Source: Phocicoccus pinnipedialis
GTDB taxonomy: Bacteria; Bacillota; Bacilli; Staphylococcales; Salinicoccaceae
Direction: 5' to 3'
Assembly (NCBI RefSeq): GCF_903994035.1
Contig: NZ_CAJEWB010000011.1
Location: 1-40,124, forward strand
Length of the DNA: 40,124 bases
Shown here: piece after piece, positions 6,793 to 13,714 of the stretch
How the letters are laid out: each line of letters opens with the position of its first letter
Position numbering within the stretch: the stretch's first letter is position 1
Notes under the pieces: model-generated
Database searches by the model: none
What the model saw: only the letters and a program-made list of their open reading frames with translations
Told to the model about the DNA's origin: nothing
Made by a program: the position numbers and the translations under genes

Positions 6793-7126
6793 CTATAAAT
6801 TCTTTAATTGCGACTGCTTGGTTGTACTCTTCATTTTTTGCACCATATATAAGCGTTACATTGTGACCATCTGATTTTTCTTTAATCAATTTTAACAAGT
6901 TATCATGTCTCTGTAACTCTTTGAAGTACTTCTTCTTAAACTCATCCCACTTTTTTGGGTCGTGATCGAACCACTTTCTAAGTTCTTTAGAGGGTGCTAA
7001 TTCTTTATACCATTCATCATAGCTTAAAACTTCTTTCTTAACGCCACGTGGCCAAACACGGTCTACTAGGATCTGCATGCCATCTTGAGAACTCTTATCC
7101 TCATATAATCGTTTGACTTTTAACAC
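6776..7126 (-). CDS. DUF488 family protein
   Basis: A 116-residue soluble protein of the DUF488 (YeaO-like) family: VKRLYEDKSSQDGMQILVDR near the start, then WPRG, WYKELAPS, LRKWFDHDPKKWDEFKKKY and TLIYGAKNEEYNQA near the end. These are the family hallmarks, but no biochemical role is established to my knowledge. The start is the GTG at 7126, eight bases after AGGAG; a GTG at 7135 overlaps that site and is too close. It is preceded by a SigmaB-like promoter (7149-7173), so general-stress control is plausible. It stands alone, divergent from queG. Confidence 0.8.
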   Translation of the reverse strand: MLKVKRLYEDKSSQDGMQILVDRVWPRGVKKEVLSYDEWYKELAPSKELRKWFDHDPKKWDEFKKKYFKELQRHDNLLKLIKEKSDGHNVTLIYGAKNEEYNQAVAIKEFIEKADS

Positions 7127-7148
7127 ATGAATCACTCCTAAATATTAA

Positions 7149-7173
7149 ATACCCTAATTTATATATGTTAAAA
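7149..7173 (-). promoter_or_regulatory. SigmaB-like promoter of the DUF488 gene
   Basis: On the minus strand TTTTAA (7173-7168), 13-base spacer, GGGTAT (7154-7149). The SigmaB consensus in Bacillus and Staphylococcus is about GTTTAA-N12-15-GGGTAT, so this matches 11 of 12. The start codon follows 22 bases after the -10 box. Confidence 0.5.
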
Positions 7174-7200
7174 TAATTAAATGAGAGAAGGTGAGAAAGT

Positions 7201-8328
7201 ATGGATAGACATGAATTTAAACAAAAAGTAATCGAATATGCACATTCAATTGGAATTGACGAAATAGGTTTTACTCATGCAGAGCCATTTTATGAATTTA
7301 GAGAAAAACTCGTAGACTATTATCAGAAAAATTATGAGTCTGGTTTTGAGAAGGGAACAATCGATGAACGAACTACTCCTAAGATGTCATTGCGATCTGC
7401 CCAGTCCATCATCTCAATTGCTGTTGGGTATCCAAATAAGTTAAAGGGTGCTCCAAAATCTAAACGTGGTGAACGTCGTGGTATTTTTGCGCGTGCATCA
7501 TGGGGAGTGGACTATCATGTCTTACTCAGAAAACGACTCGATAAACTTCAAAAATTCATTGAAGAACATATTGAAGAAGTAGAGTGTCTCTCGATGGTTG
7601 ATACAGGCGTTCTATCTGACCGAGAAGTTGCACTTAGAAGCGGTCTTGGATTTATCGGTAAAAATGGATTTCTGATTAATCCTAATCTCGGTACGTGGAG
7701 CTATCTTGGAGAAATGCTTGTGTCCTATCCATTTCCACCTGATGAAGAACTCATTGATAGCTGTGGTGATTGTACACTTTGTATAGATCGTTGTCCAACG
7801 CAGGCTTTAATTGGGAACGGTCAACTCGATTCGAAACGGTGTATTTCATTCTTAACTCAAACAAAGACACTCATTCCAGATGAATTTAGAAAGTCGATAG
7901 GTAACAGAGTGTATGGATGTGATACCTGTCAGCAAGTATGTCCAAGAAATAAGGGAATCAACACAGAGCATGTAGACATTGTACTAGAGCCTGAATTACT
8001 TAAACCAGAACTCACTGGTCTCTTAGAAATTTCGAACCGTGAATTTAAAGAAACATACGGACATCTTGCAGGAGTATGGCGTGGTAAGAATCCAATTCAG
8101 AAAAACGCTATTATTGCACTCGCACATTTCAAAGAAGAAAGTGCAGTGCCAGTTTTAAAAAGAGTCGCTGAAAATGATGTTCGTCCAGTTATTAAAGCAA
8201 CTGCATATTGGGCAATCGGACAGATCTTAGGCAGTGAGGCACTCCCATATATTAATGAAAGATATAAAATTGAACAAGATGAAATGATTAAAACTGAAAT
8301 GCTGAAAGGTATTCAAGAAGTAGGGTAG
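7201..8328 (+). CDS. queG: Epoxyqueuosine reductase
   Basis: Reduces epoxyqueuosine to queuosine at wobble position 34 of tRNA-Asp, -Asn, -His and -Tyr, using cobalamin and two [4Fe-4S] clusters. The 375-residue protein has a B12-binding N-terminal domain (with VDTGVLSDREVALRSGLGF), a ferredoxin-like domain with C188-C191-C194-C198 and C240-C243-C247, and a C-terminal HEAT-like segment (from about 285). ATG at 7201 behind AGAAGGTGAG. trmL follows after four bases. Target tRNAs Asp, Tyr and His are encoded at 1354, 1621 and 1787. Confidence 0.95.
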   Translation: MDRHEFKQKVIEYAHSIGIDEIGFTHAEPFYEFREKLVDYYQKNYESGFEKGTIDERTTPKMSLRSAQSIISIAVGYPNKLKGAPKSKRGERRGIFARASWGVDYHVLLRKRLDKLQKFIEEHIEEVECLSMVDTGVLSDREVALRSGLGFIGKNGFLINPNLGTWSYLGEMLVSYPFPPDEELIDSCGDCTLCIDRCPTQALIGNGQLDSKRCISFLTQTKTLIPDEFRKSIGNRVYGCDTCQQVCPRNKGINTEHVDIVLEPELLKPELTGLLEISNREFKETYGHLAGVWRGKNPIQKNAIIALAHFKEESAVPVLKRVAENDVRPVIKATAYWAIGQILGSEALPYINERYKIEQDEMIKTEMLKGIQEVG

Positions 8329-8332
8329 AAAA

Positions 8333-8800
8333 ATGAATCATATTGTACTATTTAGACCAGATATTCCTCAAAATACAGGAAATATTGGAAGAACATGCGC
8401 AGCAACAAACACAAAATTACACTTAATTAAACCATTAGGATTTGAAATCTCAGACAAGCATTTAAAACGTGCAGGCATGGATTATTGGTATGATTTAGAT
8501 GTTAAAATCCATGAGAATTTCGATGATTTCTTTGAAAATGAAAAAGGATATTATTATTTTATCAGTAAATTTGGAAAAAATTTCTATCACGAACAAGATT
8601 ATAATGTCACAGATCATGATGTGTATTTTATATTCGGACGTGAGACCAAAGGACTACCAGAAGAAATTAAAGAGAAATACAAAGATTGCTTGATGAGAAT
8701 CCCGATGGGAGAAGACTTTAGAAGTTTAAATGTATCAAACACAGTGGCATTAATTTTATACGAGGCACTTAGACAACAAGGATTTAAAAACCTGAGTTAG
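8333..8800 (+). CDS. trmL: tRNA (cytidine/uridine-34 2'-O)-methyltransferase, SPOUT class
   Basis: Methylates the 2'-O of the wobble base of the tRNA-Leu CAA and UAA isoacceptors, using S-adenosylmethionine. The 155-residue length is typical. Family motifs are visible: PDIPQNTGNIGRTC at the start, LIKPLGFEISDKHLKRAGMDYW, FGRETKGLP, and the SAM-knot region RIPMGEDFRSLNVSNTVAL. It follows queG by four bases and precedes a nitroreductase by ten, so it is probably cotranscribed with both. Both proposed substrates, tRNA-Leu(TAA) and tRNA-Leu(CAA), are encoded in this window. Confidence 0.94.
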   Translation: MNHIVLFRPDIPQNTGNIGRTCAATNTKLHLIKPLGFEISDKHLKRAGMDYWYDLDVKIHENFDDFFENEKGYYYFISKFGKNFYHEQDYNVTDHDVYFIFGRETKGLPEEIKEKYKDCLMRIPMGEDFRSLNVSNTVALILYEALRQQGFKNLS

Positions 8801-8810
8801 GAGAATTAAA

Positions 8811-9548
8811 GTGAACGAAACCATTAAACTTTTACAGAATCACAGGTCGTTAAGAAAGTTTGAAGAAAGAGCTTTAGATCAAGATACGATACACATACTT
8901 ATTAAGTCAGCACAACAAGCATCTACGTCAAGCTACGTCCAAGCATACTCAATTATAGGTATCACTGATCCTGAGAAGAAAAAAGCAATTAGAGAAATTA
9001 GTACGCAGGCATATGTTGAATATAATGGACATCTGTTTATTTTTGTAGTGGACTACAATCGTCACAAACAGCTAGCAAGTCGCTCGGATTATGAAATTAA
9101 ATTCAATTCAACAGAAAGCTTACTTGTAGGTATTGTGGATGCAGCCCTCGCTGCAGAAAATATGGCAATAGCTGCAGAATCAATGGGACTAGGGATCGTT
9201 TTCCTGGGTTCAATTAGAAATGATGCAGCGAAAATGATTGAGATATTAAACTTACCTGAAGGCACATTCCCGATATTTGGTATGGCCGTTGGATATCCAG
9301 TAGAAGAGGGAAGTTTCAAAGAAAGACTACCGCTTGAAGCAGTATACTTTGAAAATGAATATCCAGAGTTTGAAGAAGTAAAAGAATCACTTAACGATTA
9401 TGATGAAACAGTGACACAGTATTATAAAACTAGAGAAGAAAACAAACGTAATGATAAGTGGTCAAGACAAGTTATGAAGACATTATCAAAGAAAGAACGA
9501 TTAGATGTGCATGACGTCCTAAAGAACCAAGGGTTCTTAGGTCAATAG
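8811..9548 (+). CDS. NADPH-dependent FMN nitroreductase/oxidoreductase, NfsA type
   Basis: A 245-residue nitroreductase-fold flavoprotein. The N-terminal LLQNHRSLRKFEERALD holds the FMN phosphate-binding RSLRKF, followed by QQASTSSYVQAYSII, AAENMAIAAESMGLGIVFLG and FGMAVGYP, all typical of the NfsA/NfrA branch. Such enzymes reduce nitro compounds, quinones or disulfides; the natural substrate here is unknown. Start is GTG 8811 behind TTAGGAGAA. Third gene after queG and trmL, ended by a perfect-stem terminator. I leave the symbol blank because nfsA, nfrA and frp cannot be separated by sight. Confidence 0.85.
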   Translation: MNETIKLLQNHRSLRKFEERALDQDTIHILIKSAQQASTSSYVQAYSIIGITDPEKKKAIREISTQAYVEYNGHLFIFVVDYNRHKQLASRSDYEIKFNSTESLLVGIVDAALAAENMAIAAESMGLGIVFLGSIRNDAAKMIEILNLPEGTFPIFGMAVGYPVEEGSFKERLPLEAVYFENEYPEFEEVKESLNDYDETVTQYYKTREENKRNDKWSRQVMKTLSKKERLDVHDVLKNQGFLGQ

Positions 9549-9550
9549 AC

Positions 9551-9583
9551 AAAAAAAGACTAGACATATGTCTAGTCTTTTTT
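9551..9583. terminator. Bidirectional terminator after the nitroreductase and the 38-residue gene
   Basis: A perfect 20-bp palindrome (9558-9577, GACTAGACAT and its complement) with seven A before and six T after. It serves queG-trmL-nitroreductase from the left and the minus-strand small gene from the right; that gene's stop codon begins one base beyond it. Confidence 0.88.
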
Positions 9584-9700
9584 CTATTCGCGAATTTTAT
9601 TCGCACCGTCGTCTTTATATCCCCATTCGCTATCACGAGCTGCAGTTAAAATTGCAGTAATGAATGAAGCACAAACCATTAAAATTAAAATAGCTTTCAT
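9584..9700 (-). CDS. Predicted 38-residue single-pass membrane peptide
   Basis: A short gene: MKAILILMVCASFITAILTA forms one hydrophobic membrane-spanning segment, followed by the hydrophilic tail ARDSEWGYKDDGANKIRE. A strong Shine-Dalgarno GGAGG (plus-strand 9709-9713) lies eight bases before the ATG, and a perfect terminator lies directly after the stop, which argues for a real gene. Upstream on its strand are TATAAT (9741-9736) and a 12-bp palindrome. I do not recognise the family. The tail could lie outside or inside the cell; the lysine at position 2 slightly favours N-inside. It is not obviously a toxin of a toxin-antitoxin pair, since no antisense RNA signals were recognised. Confidence 0.65.
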   Translation of the reverse strand: MKAILILMVCASFITAILTAARDSEWGYKDDGANKIRE

Positions 9701-9735
9701 TCTATATGCCTCCAGTGCATTTCTTTAATAATTCC

Positions 9736-9758
9736 ATTATATATGAATTCACGTGAAT
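9736..9758 (-). promoter_or_regulatory. Candidate promoter/operator of the 38-residue gene
   Basis: TATAAT on the minus strand (9741-9736) with the perfect palindrome ATTCACGTGAAT (9747-9758) filling the spacer region. The -35 position is poor (TTTTTT), so activator or repressor control is possible. A 12-bp palindrome can occur by chance in 40 kb. Confidence 0.35.
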
Positions 9759-9794
9759 AAAAAAGGATAAATTGAATTTCATATACTAAATACT

Positions 9795-9819
9795 GTTTAA
9801 ATTGTTCGATCTAGGGTAA
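9795..9819 (+). promoter_or_regulatory. SigmaB-like promoter of the NagB-like gene
   Basis: GTTTAA (9795-9800), 13-base spacer, GGGTAA (9814-9819). This is almost the exact SigmaB consensus. The start codon lies 43 bases after the -10 box. Confidence 0.6.
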
Positions 9820-9862
9820 TCTAATAGTAATAAATCGTACTTTAAAATGGGGGACTTTCAAC

Positions 9863-10453
9863 ATGGCTTTAAACTTTAAAATTTTCAATACAAAAGACGA
9901 CGCAGATTTTTATCTTGCAGATATTATCAGAAAGCAACTAAATAAAGATCCACATACAGTGCTTGCTTTAGACTTAAATGACAAGCTGTCAGATACGTAC
10001 GATAAGTTCTTAGCGAATTCTAAGAGCAATACTTTAAACTTAGCTAATACAAAACTATTTCTATTAAATAGCGCTGGTAAATCTAAATTTAATCAGCTAC
10101 AAATTCCAGAGTCTCAAATAAAAAATGTGAGTGATGATACAGCTTTAAGCAATGGGTTAGATAAGAAAGAAAAAATTAACGTTGCATTATTAAATCTAGA
10201 CGATCATTCACGGGTTGGATTTAAGCAAAGCGATGACCAAGAACAATTACTCACAGCTAAAGAATTATTTATTTATGCTTCTGGCATAGACGCAGCTGAA
10301 GCGGTGTTAAAACTTTATAATGCTGATTTAAGTACAAGTGGGTCATTATCTGACATTAAGAAACATAGAATGGTCACTGTAGTATTGGACCAAGAAGCAG
10401 CTTCACGTCTAGACACTGATTTCAGAGAATATTACACATACAAATTTGCGTAA
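9863..10453 (+). CDS. NagB/6-phosphogluconolactonase-fold protein, probably not a sugar-phosphate isomerase
   Basis: The 196-residue protein is shorter than NagB (about 240). The C-terminal part, ELFIYASGIDAAEAVLKLYN then MVTVVLDQEAASRL, matches the end of glucosamine-6-phosphate deaminases (ASG..KAEAV, VTVI.DEEAA). The N-terminal phosphate-binding GGSTP loop is absent (ALDLNDKLSDTYDKF instead), and the catalytic DGHIAFNEP motif is reduced to D113-D114-H115-SRVGF. I infer a pseudoenzyme or a protein with a new ligand. Strong GGGGGA ribosome site, ATG at 9863; a SigmaB-like promoter lies upstream and a small acidic gene follows, so both may be stress-induced. Confidence 0.7.
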   Translation: MALNFKIFNTKDDADFYLADIIRKQLNKDPHTVLALDLNDKLSDTYDKFLANSKSNTLNLANTKLFLLNSAGKSKFNQLQIPESQIKNVSDDTALSNGLDKKEKINVALLNLDDHSRVGFKQSDDQEQLLTAKELFIYASGIDAAEAVLKLYNADLSTSGSLSDIKKHRMVTVVLDQEAASRLDTDFREYYTYKFA

Positions 10454-10465
10454 GAGGTGAGTATA

Positions 10466-10687
10466 TTGAAAGATGAATTAAACAAGAATTCAGAGCATAA
10501 AGAAAAGTTAAAAGAAGAAAACACAGATGCAAATGAGATGACATTCAACAAGGAAGACGTTGAGAAGCTAGGCGATGAGATGGAAGAAATATCTCAAAAT
10601 AAACACAGTCCAATCGACAGTGATAACTATGGAGCCGATCTCGAACGTTCAAAAAGTGTAAAAGTACACAAAAAGTCAGAAAACTAA
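10466..10687 (+). CDS. Small acidic hydrophilic protein, unknown function
   Basis: 73 residues, rich in Glu, Lys, Asp and Asn, with no hydrophobic segment; probably largely disordered or a short coiled coil (EKLKEENTDANEMTFNKEDV). I do not recognise it. Start chosen at TTG 10466 after AGAGGTGAG (10454-10461); an in-frame GTG at 10457 lies inside that ribosome site. Thirteen bases after the NagB-like gene, so probably the second gene of the SigmaB-like transcript. No clear terminator follows before the fumC promoter region. Confidence 0.6.
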   Translation: MKDELNKNSEHKEKLKEENTDANEMTFNKEDVEKLGDEMEEISQNKHSPIDSDNYGADLERSKSVKVHKKSEN

Positions 10688-10695
10688 ATAATAAA

Positions 10696-10709
10696 TGTAA
10701 GCGAGAACA
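10696..10709 (+). promoter_or_regulatory. Candidate CcpA (cre) site upstream of fumC
   Basis: TGTAAGCGAGAACA matches the cre consensus TGNAANCGNNNNCA, with one deviation in the less strict W/T position of fuller consensus versions. It sits 70 bases before the fumC start. Carbon catabolite repression of TCA-cycle genes by CcpA is established in Firmicutes; use here is inference. Confidence 0.5.
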
Positions 10710-10739
10710 TTTTTCAGATGAATCCTTCCTGATTTTGGG

Positions 10740-10754
10740 TTACACTATGTGTAA
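10740..10754 (+). promoter_or_regulatory. Palindrome in the fumC leader/promoter
   Basis: TTACAC-TAT-GTGTAA, a perfect 6-bp inverted repeat with a 3-base centre, 24 bases before the fumC ATG. It overlaps TACACT, a possible -10 box, so it could be an operator. The regulator is unknown. Confidence 0.4.
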
Positions 10755-10778
10755 ATACATTTTCAGGAGGATTTTTAA

Positions 10779-12167
10779 ATGTCTTACAGAATTGAACACG
10801 ATACATTTGGAGAAATTCAAGTACCAAGCGATAAGTTTTGGGCTGCACAAACTCAGCGTAGCTTACAAAACTTCCCTGTTGGTAAAGAAAAAATGCCTAT
10901 TGAGGTAGTTGTTGCATTTGCTGAACTAAAAAAAGCAGCTGCAATCGTAAACAACGAACTTGGAAAACTTTCTGATGTTAAGAAAGATGCAATTGTACAG
11001 GCATGTGACAAAGTTATTGCACGTGAACTCGATGAGCATTTCCCATTAGTCGTATGGCAAACAGGTAGTGGTACACAGAGTAACATGAACGTGAACGAAG
11101 TGGTAGCTCACGTTGCAAATGATTACTTAAAAGAACAAGGAAGCGACGAAGTCGTTCACCCAAATGACGATGTGAACAAATCACAAAGTTCAAATGACAC
11201 GTACCCAACTGCAATGTACGTTGCATTAATGACCGCAGTAGAAGAAAAAACAATCCCAGCGTTAAAAGTTTTAAGAGATACTTTTAAAAAACAAGAAGAT
11301 AAATTCAAAGACATCATCAAGATTGGTAGAACTCACTTACAAGATGCAACGCCTCTTTCTTTAGGACAAGAAGTTGGTGGATGGAGATATTCATTAGATA
11401 AATCACTAGAAATGATTAACGAGTCTAAAAAACAGTTATCTAACCTTGCGATTGGTGGTACTGCAGTAGGTACAGGCTTAAATGCACACCCTGAGTTCGG
11501 TGACCGCGTTGCGGCACAAATTTCTAAACAAACTGGTTTAGAATTCGTTTCTTCTGAAAATAAATTCCACGCACTATCACAATATGATGAAGTGGTTTAC
11601 TTCCACGGAGCATTAAAAGCACTCGCTGGTGACTTAATGAAGATTGCTAACGACATCAGATGGTTGGCTTCAGGTCCACGTGCGGGTATCGGTGAAATCA
11701 CTATCCCTGAAAACGAGCCTGGATCATCAATTATGCCAGGTAAAGTAAACCCAACTCAGGCTGAAATGTTAACAATGGTTGTTGCTCAAGTTATGGGTAA
11801 CGATACAACAGTAAGCTTCGGTGCGTCACAAGGTAATTTTGAACTTAACGTATACAAACCAGTAATCTTACTGAACACATTACAATCTATTTACTTATTA
11901 GGGGACGGTATGCAAGTATTCAACGACAACTGTGCTGTTGGTATTGAGCCAAACATGGAAGTTATTGATGAGCTACTAAACCGTTCATTAATGTTAGTAA
12001 CTGCACTTAACCCACATATTGGTTATGAAAACGCAGCTAAGATTGCTAAGAATGCACACACTAAAGGAATCACACTTAAAGAATCAGCACTTGAAACGGG
12101 TCTATTAACTGAAGAGCAGTTTGACGAGTGGATTCGTCCTGAGGACATGATTCATCCTAACGCATAG
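10779..12167 (+). CDS. fumC: Class II fumarate hydratase
   Basis: Interconverts fumarate and L-malate in the TCA cycle; a cytoplasmic homotetramer without an iron-sulfur cluster. At 462 residues it has the standard length. The fumarase/aspartase superfamily signature [13 protein letters not shown] is present, as are [14 protein letters not shown] and [11 protein letters not shown] with the catalytic-site residues. ATG 10779 behind a strong AGGAGG. A cre-like site and a palindrome precede it. The next gene, ppx, begins 12 bases after its stop, so fumC, ppx and ppk may share a transcript. Confidence 0.97.
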   Translation: MSYRIEHDTFGEIQVPSDKFWAAQTQRSLQNFPVGKEKMPIEVVVAFAELKKAAAIVNNELGKLSDVKKDAIVQACDKVIARELDEHFPLVVWQTGSGTQSNMNVNEVVAHVANDYLKEQGSDEVVHPNDDVNKSQSSNDTYPTAMYVALMTAVEEKTIPALKVLRDTFKKQEDKFKDIIKIGRTHLQDATPLSLGQEVGGWRYSLDKSLEMINESKKQLSNLAIGGTAVGTGLNAHPEFGDRVAAQISKQTGLEFVSSENKFHALSQYDEVVYFHGALKALAGDLMKIANDIRWLASGPRAGIGEITIPENEPGSSIMPGKVNPTQAEMLTMVVAQVMGNDTTVSFGASQGNFELNVYKPVILLNTLQSIYLLGDGMQVFNDNCAVGIEPNMEVIDELLNRSLMLVTALNPHIGYENAAKIAKNAHTKGITLKESALETGLLTEEQFDEWIRPEDMIHPNA

Positions 12168-12179
12168 TAGGTGTTTACA

Positions 12180-13709
12180 ATGAAACGATTTGCACTGTTA
12201 GATATTGGTTCAAACACAATTCGTTTGGTGTTGTTTGAGTACACGTCAGGCGAAGGGTTAAGAGAAATTAAAAATATAAAAACTCCTGCACGTCTAGCGC
12301 AATATCTGGACAATGAAAATGTCATGGAAGAAGCTGGAATTCTTATACTTCTGGACATACTCGAAGGTTTTAAAGGGATTGCAGAAAGATATAATATTAC
12401 AGAGATACACACAGCAGCCACGGCTGCTGTTCGTGCATCTAAGAACAAAATAGATATACAAAAACGTGTAGAAGAAGAGTTGAAATTCCCCCTTAGAATA
12501 TTATCTGGTGAAGAAGAAGCATACTTTGGTTATAAAGCTGTTGTACATTCAATTGGTCATAAAGATGCGATCACTATAGATATTGGTGGGGGATCTACAG
12601 AGCTTACGTTTTATGAAAACAAAAATCTTGTTTATTCGACGAGCCTTCCTTTCGGTGTTGTGACATTAAAAAACAAGTTTTTTAAAGATGCACACAATAA
12701 TGTAGAAGCTATAGAAAACACCAGACAGTTTGTTAAAAATGAACTTAAATCAGTGAGATGGATAAAAGATAGAAGCGTTCCAATTGTTGCGATTGGCGGT
12801 TCTGCACGTAACGTTGCAAGAATTCATCAAGCAATGATCAGCTACCCAATTGCTGGAGTTCATGGATATTCCATGCAATTAAAACATTTACAAAAAGTTA
12901 ACAATCTCTTAATGGAAACACCAACAGATGAGTTAGATAGTATTGATGGGCTTTCTAAAGACCGTTCTGATTTGATAATACCAAGTATTATCGTTTTTGA
13001 AGAACTATTCGAAATGGTGGATGCGACTGCATTCGAATTTTCTAGACAAGGTCTTCGTGAAGGCATGTCTATGGAGATTATTAAAAATGACTATCCTCTT
13101 GCATTCAATAAATTTGAAGTGCTTGAGATTTCCCTTATTGAACTATCAAACGTGTTTCATGTAGATAGAACAAGTGGCAAAAAACGTGCCTCATTAGCTG
13201 AAGGTATCTATCATGAGCTTTTTAGACACGGTTTTATTGATGTAAAGAGGAAGCATAAATACTTGATGATGAATGCGGCAAAGCTGTATAAGCTCGGGGA
13301 TTTTATAGATAGTGATGCTGGATCTCAGCACACGTTTTATTTGCTATCAAACTTTAATATATTGGGGTTAAAACACAAAGATAGGGTGAGACTTGCACTA
13401 CTAGCAAGCTATAAGAATAATTCGCTACTATCATTTTATATGAGAGAAATCGATTGGTTTACTGAAGAAGATCAAGAGCAAATTCGTAGGATGGGAAGCA
13501 TCATCAAGTTTGCAGATTCTCTAAATAAATCAGGAACCGATACGATTGTAGATGTGATGATTAGTGACAAAGGCGAACGTTTAGACTTAATAGTACGCTA
13601 TCAAGGAGATCCTGTTGCGGAGGAGTATCTTGCGATGCGTCACTTGAAACATATTGAATACATTACTGGAAAGCCAATTGATTTAGTTTTTGTAGAGTGT
13701 AAGGACTGA
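12180..13709 (+). CDS. ppx: Exopolyphosphatase (Ppx/GppA family)
   Basis: Removes phosphate from polyphosphate ends, and family members may also hydrolyse pppGpp. The 509-residue protein has an ASKHA-type N-terminal domain: LLDIGSNTIRLVLFEY (phosphate 1), DIGGGSTELTFYENK (phosphate 2) and AIGGSARN; a helical HD-like C-terminal half follows. Start set at ATG 12180 after AGGTG; the in-frame GTG at 12171 lies in the ribosome site. It sits between fumC and ppk (five bases to ppk). Co-location with ppk supports polyphosphate over pppGpp as main substrate. Confidence 0.93.
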   Translation: MKRFALLDIGSNTIRLVLFEYTSGEGLREIKNIKTPARLAQYLDNENVMEEAGILILLDILEGFKGIAERYNITEIHTAATAAVRASKNKIDIQKRVEEELKFPLRILSGEEEAYFGYKAVVHSIGHKDAITIDIGGGSTELTFYENKNLVYSTSLPFGVVTLKNKFFKDAHNNVEAIENTRQFVKNELKSVRWIKDRSVPIVAIGGSARNVARIHQAMISYPIAGVHGYSMQLKHLQKVNNLLMETPTDELDSIDGLSKDRSDLIIPSIIVFEELFEMVDATAFEFSRQGLREGMSMEIIKNDYPLAFNKFEVLEISLIELSNVFHVDRTSGKKRASLAEGIYHELFRHGFIDVKRKHKYLMMNAAKLYKLGDFIDSDAGSQHTFYLLSNFNILGLKHKDRVRLALLASYKNNSLLSFYMREIDWFTEEDQEQIRRMGSIIKFADSLNKSGTDTIVDVMISDKGERLDLIVRYQGDPVAEEYLAMRHLKHIEYITGKPIDLVFVECKD

Positions 13710-13714
13710 TTGCA

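Noticed and set aside
12411-12430. 9-bp inverted repeat (ACAGCAGCC / GGCTGCTGT) in ppx
   Set aside because: It encodes an Ala/Thr run whose codons produce such symmetry easily; two-base loop, no T run, no link to a gene boundary.
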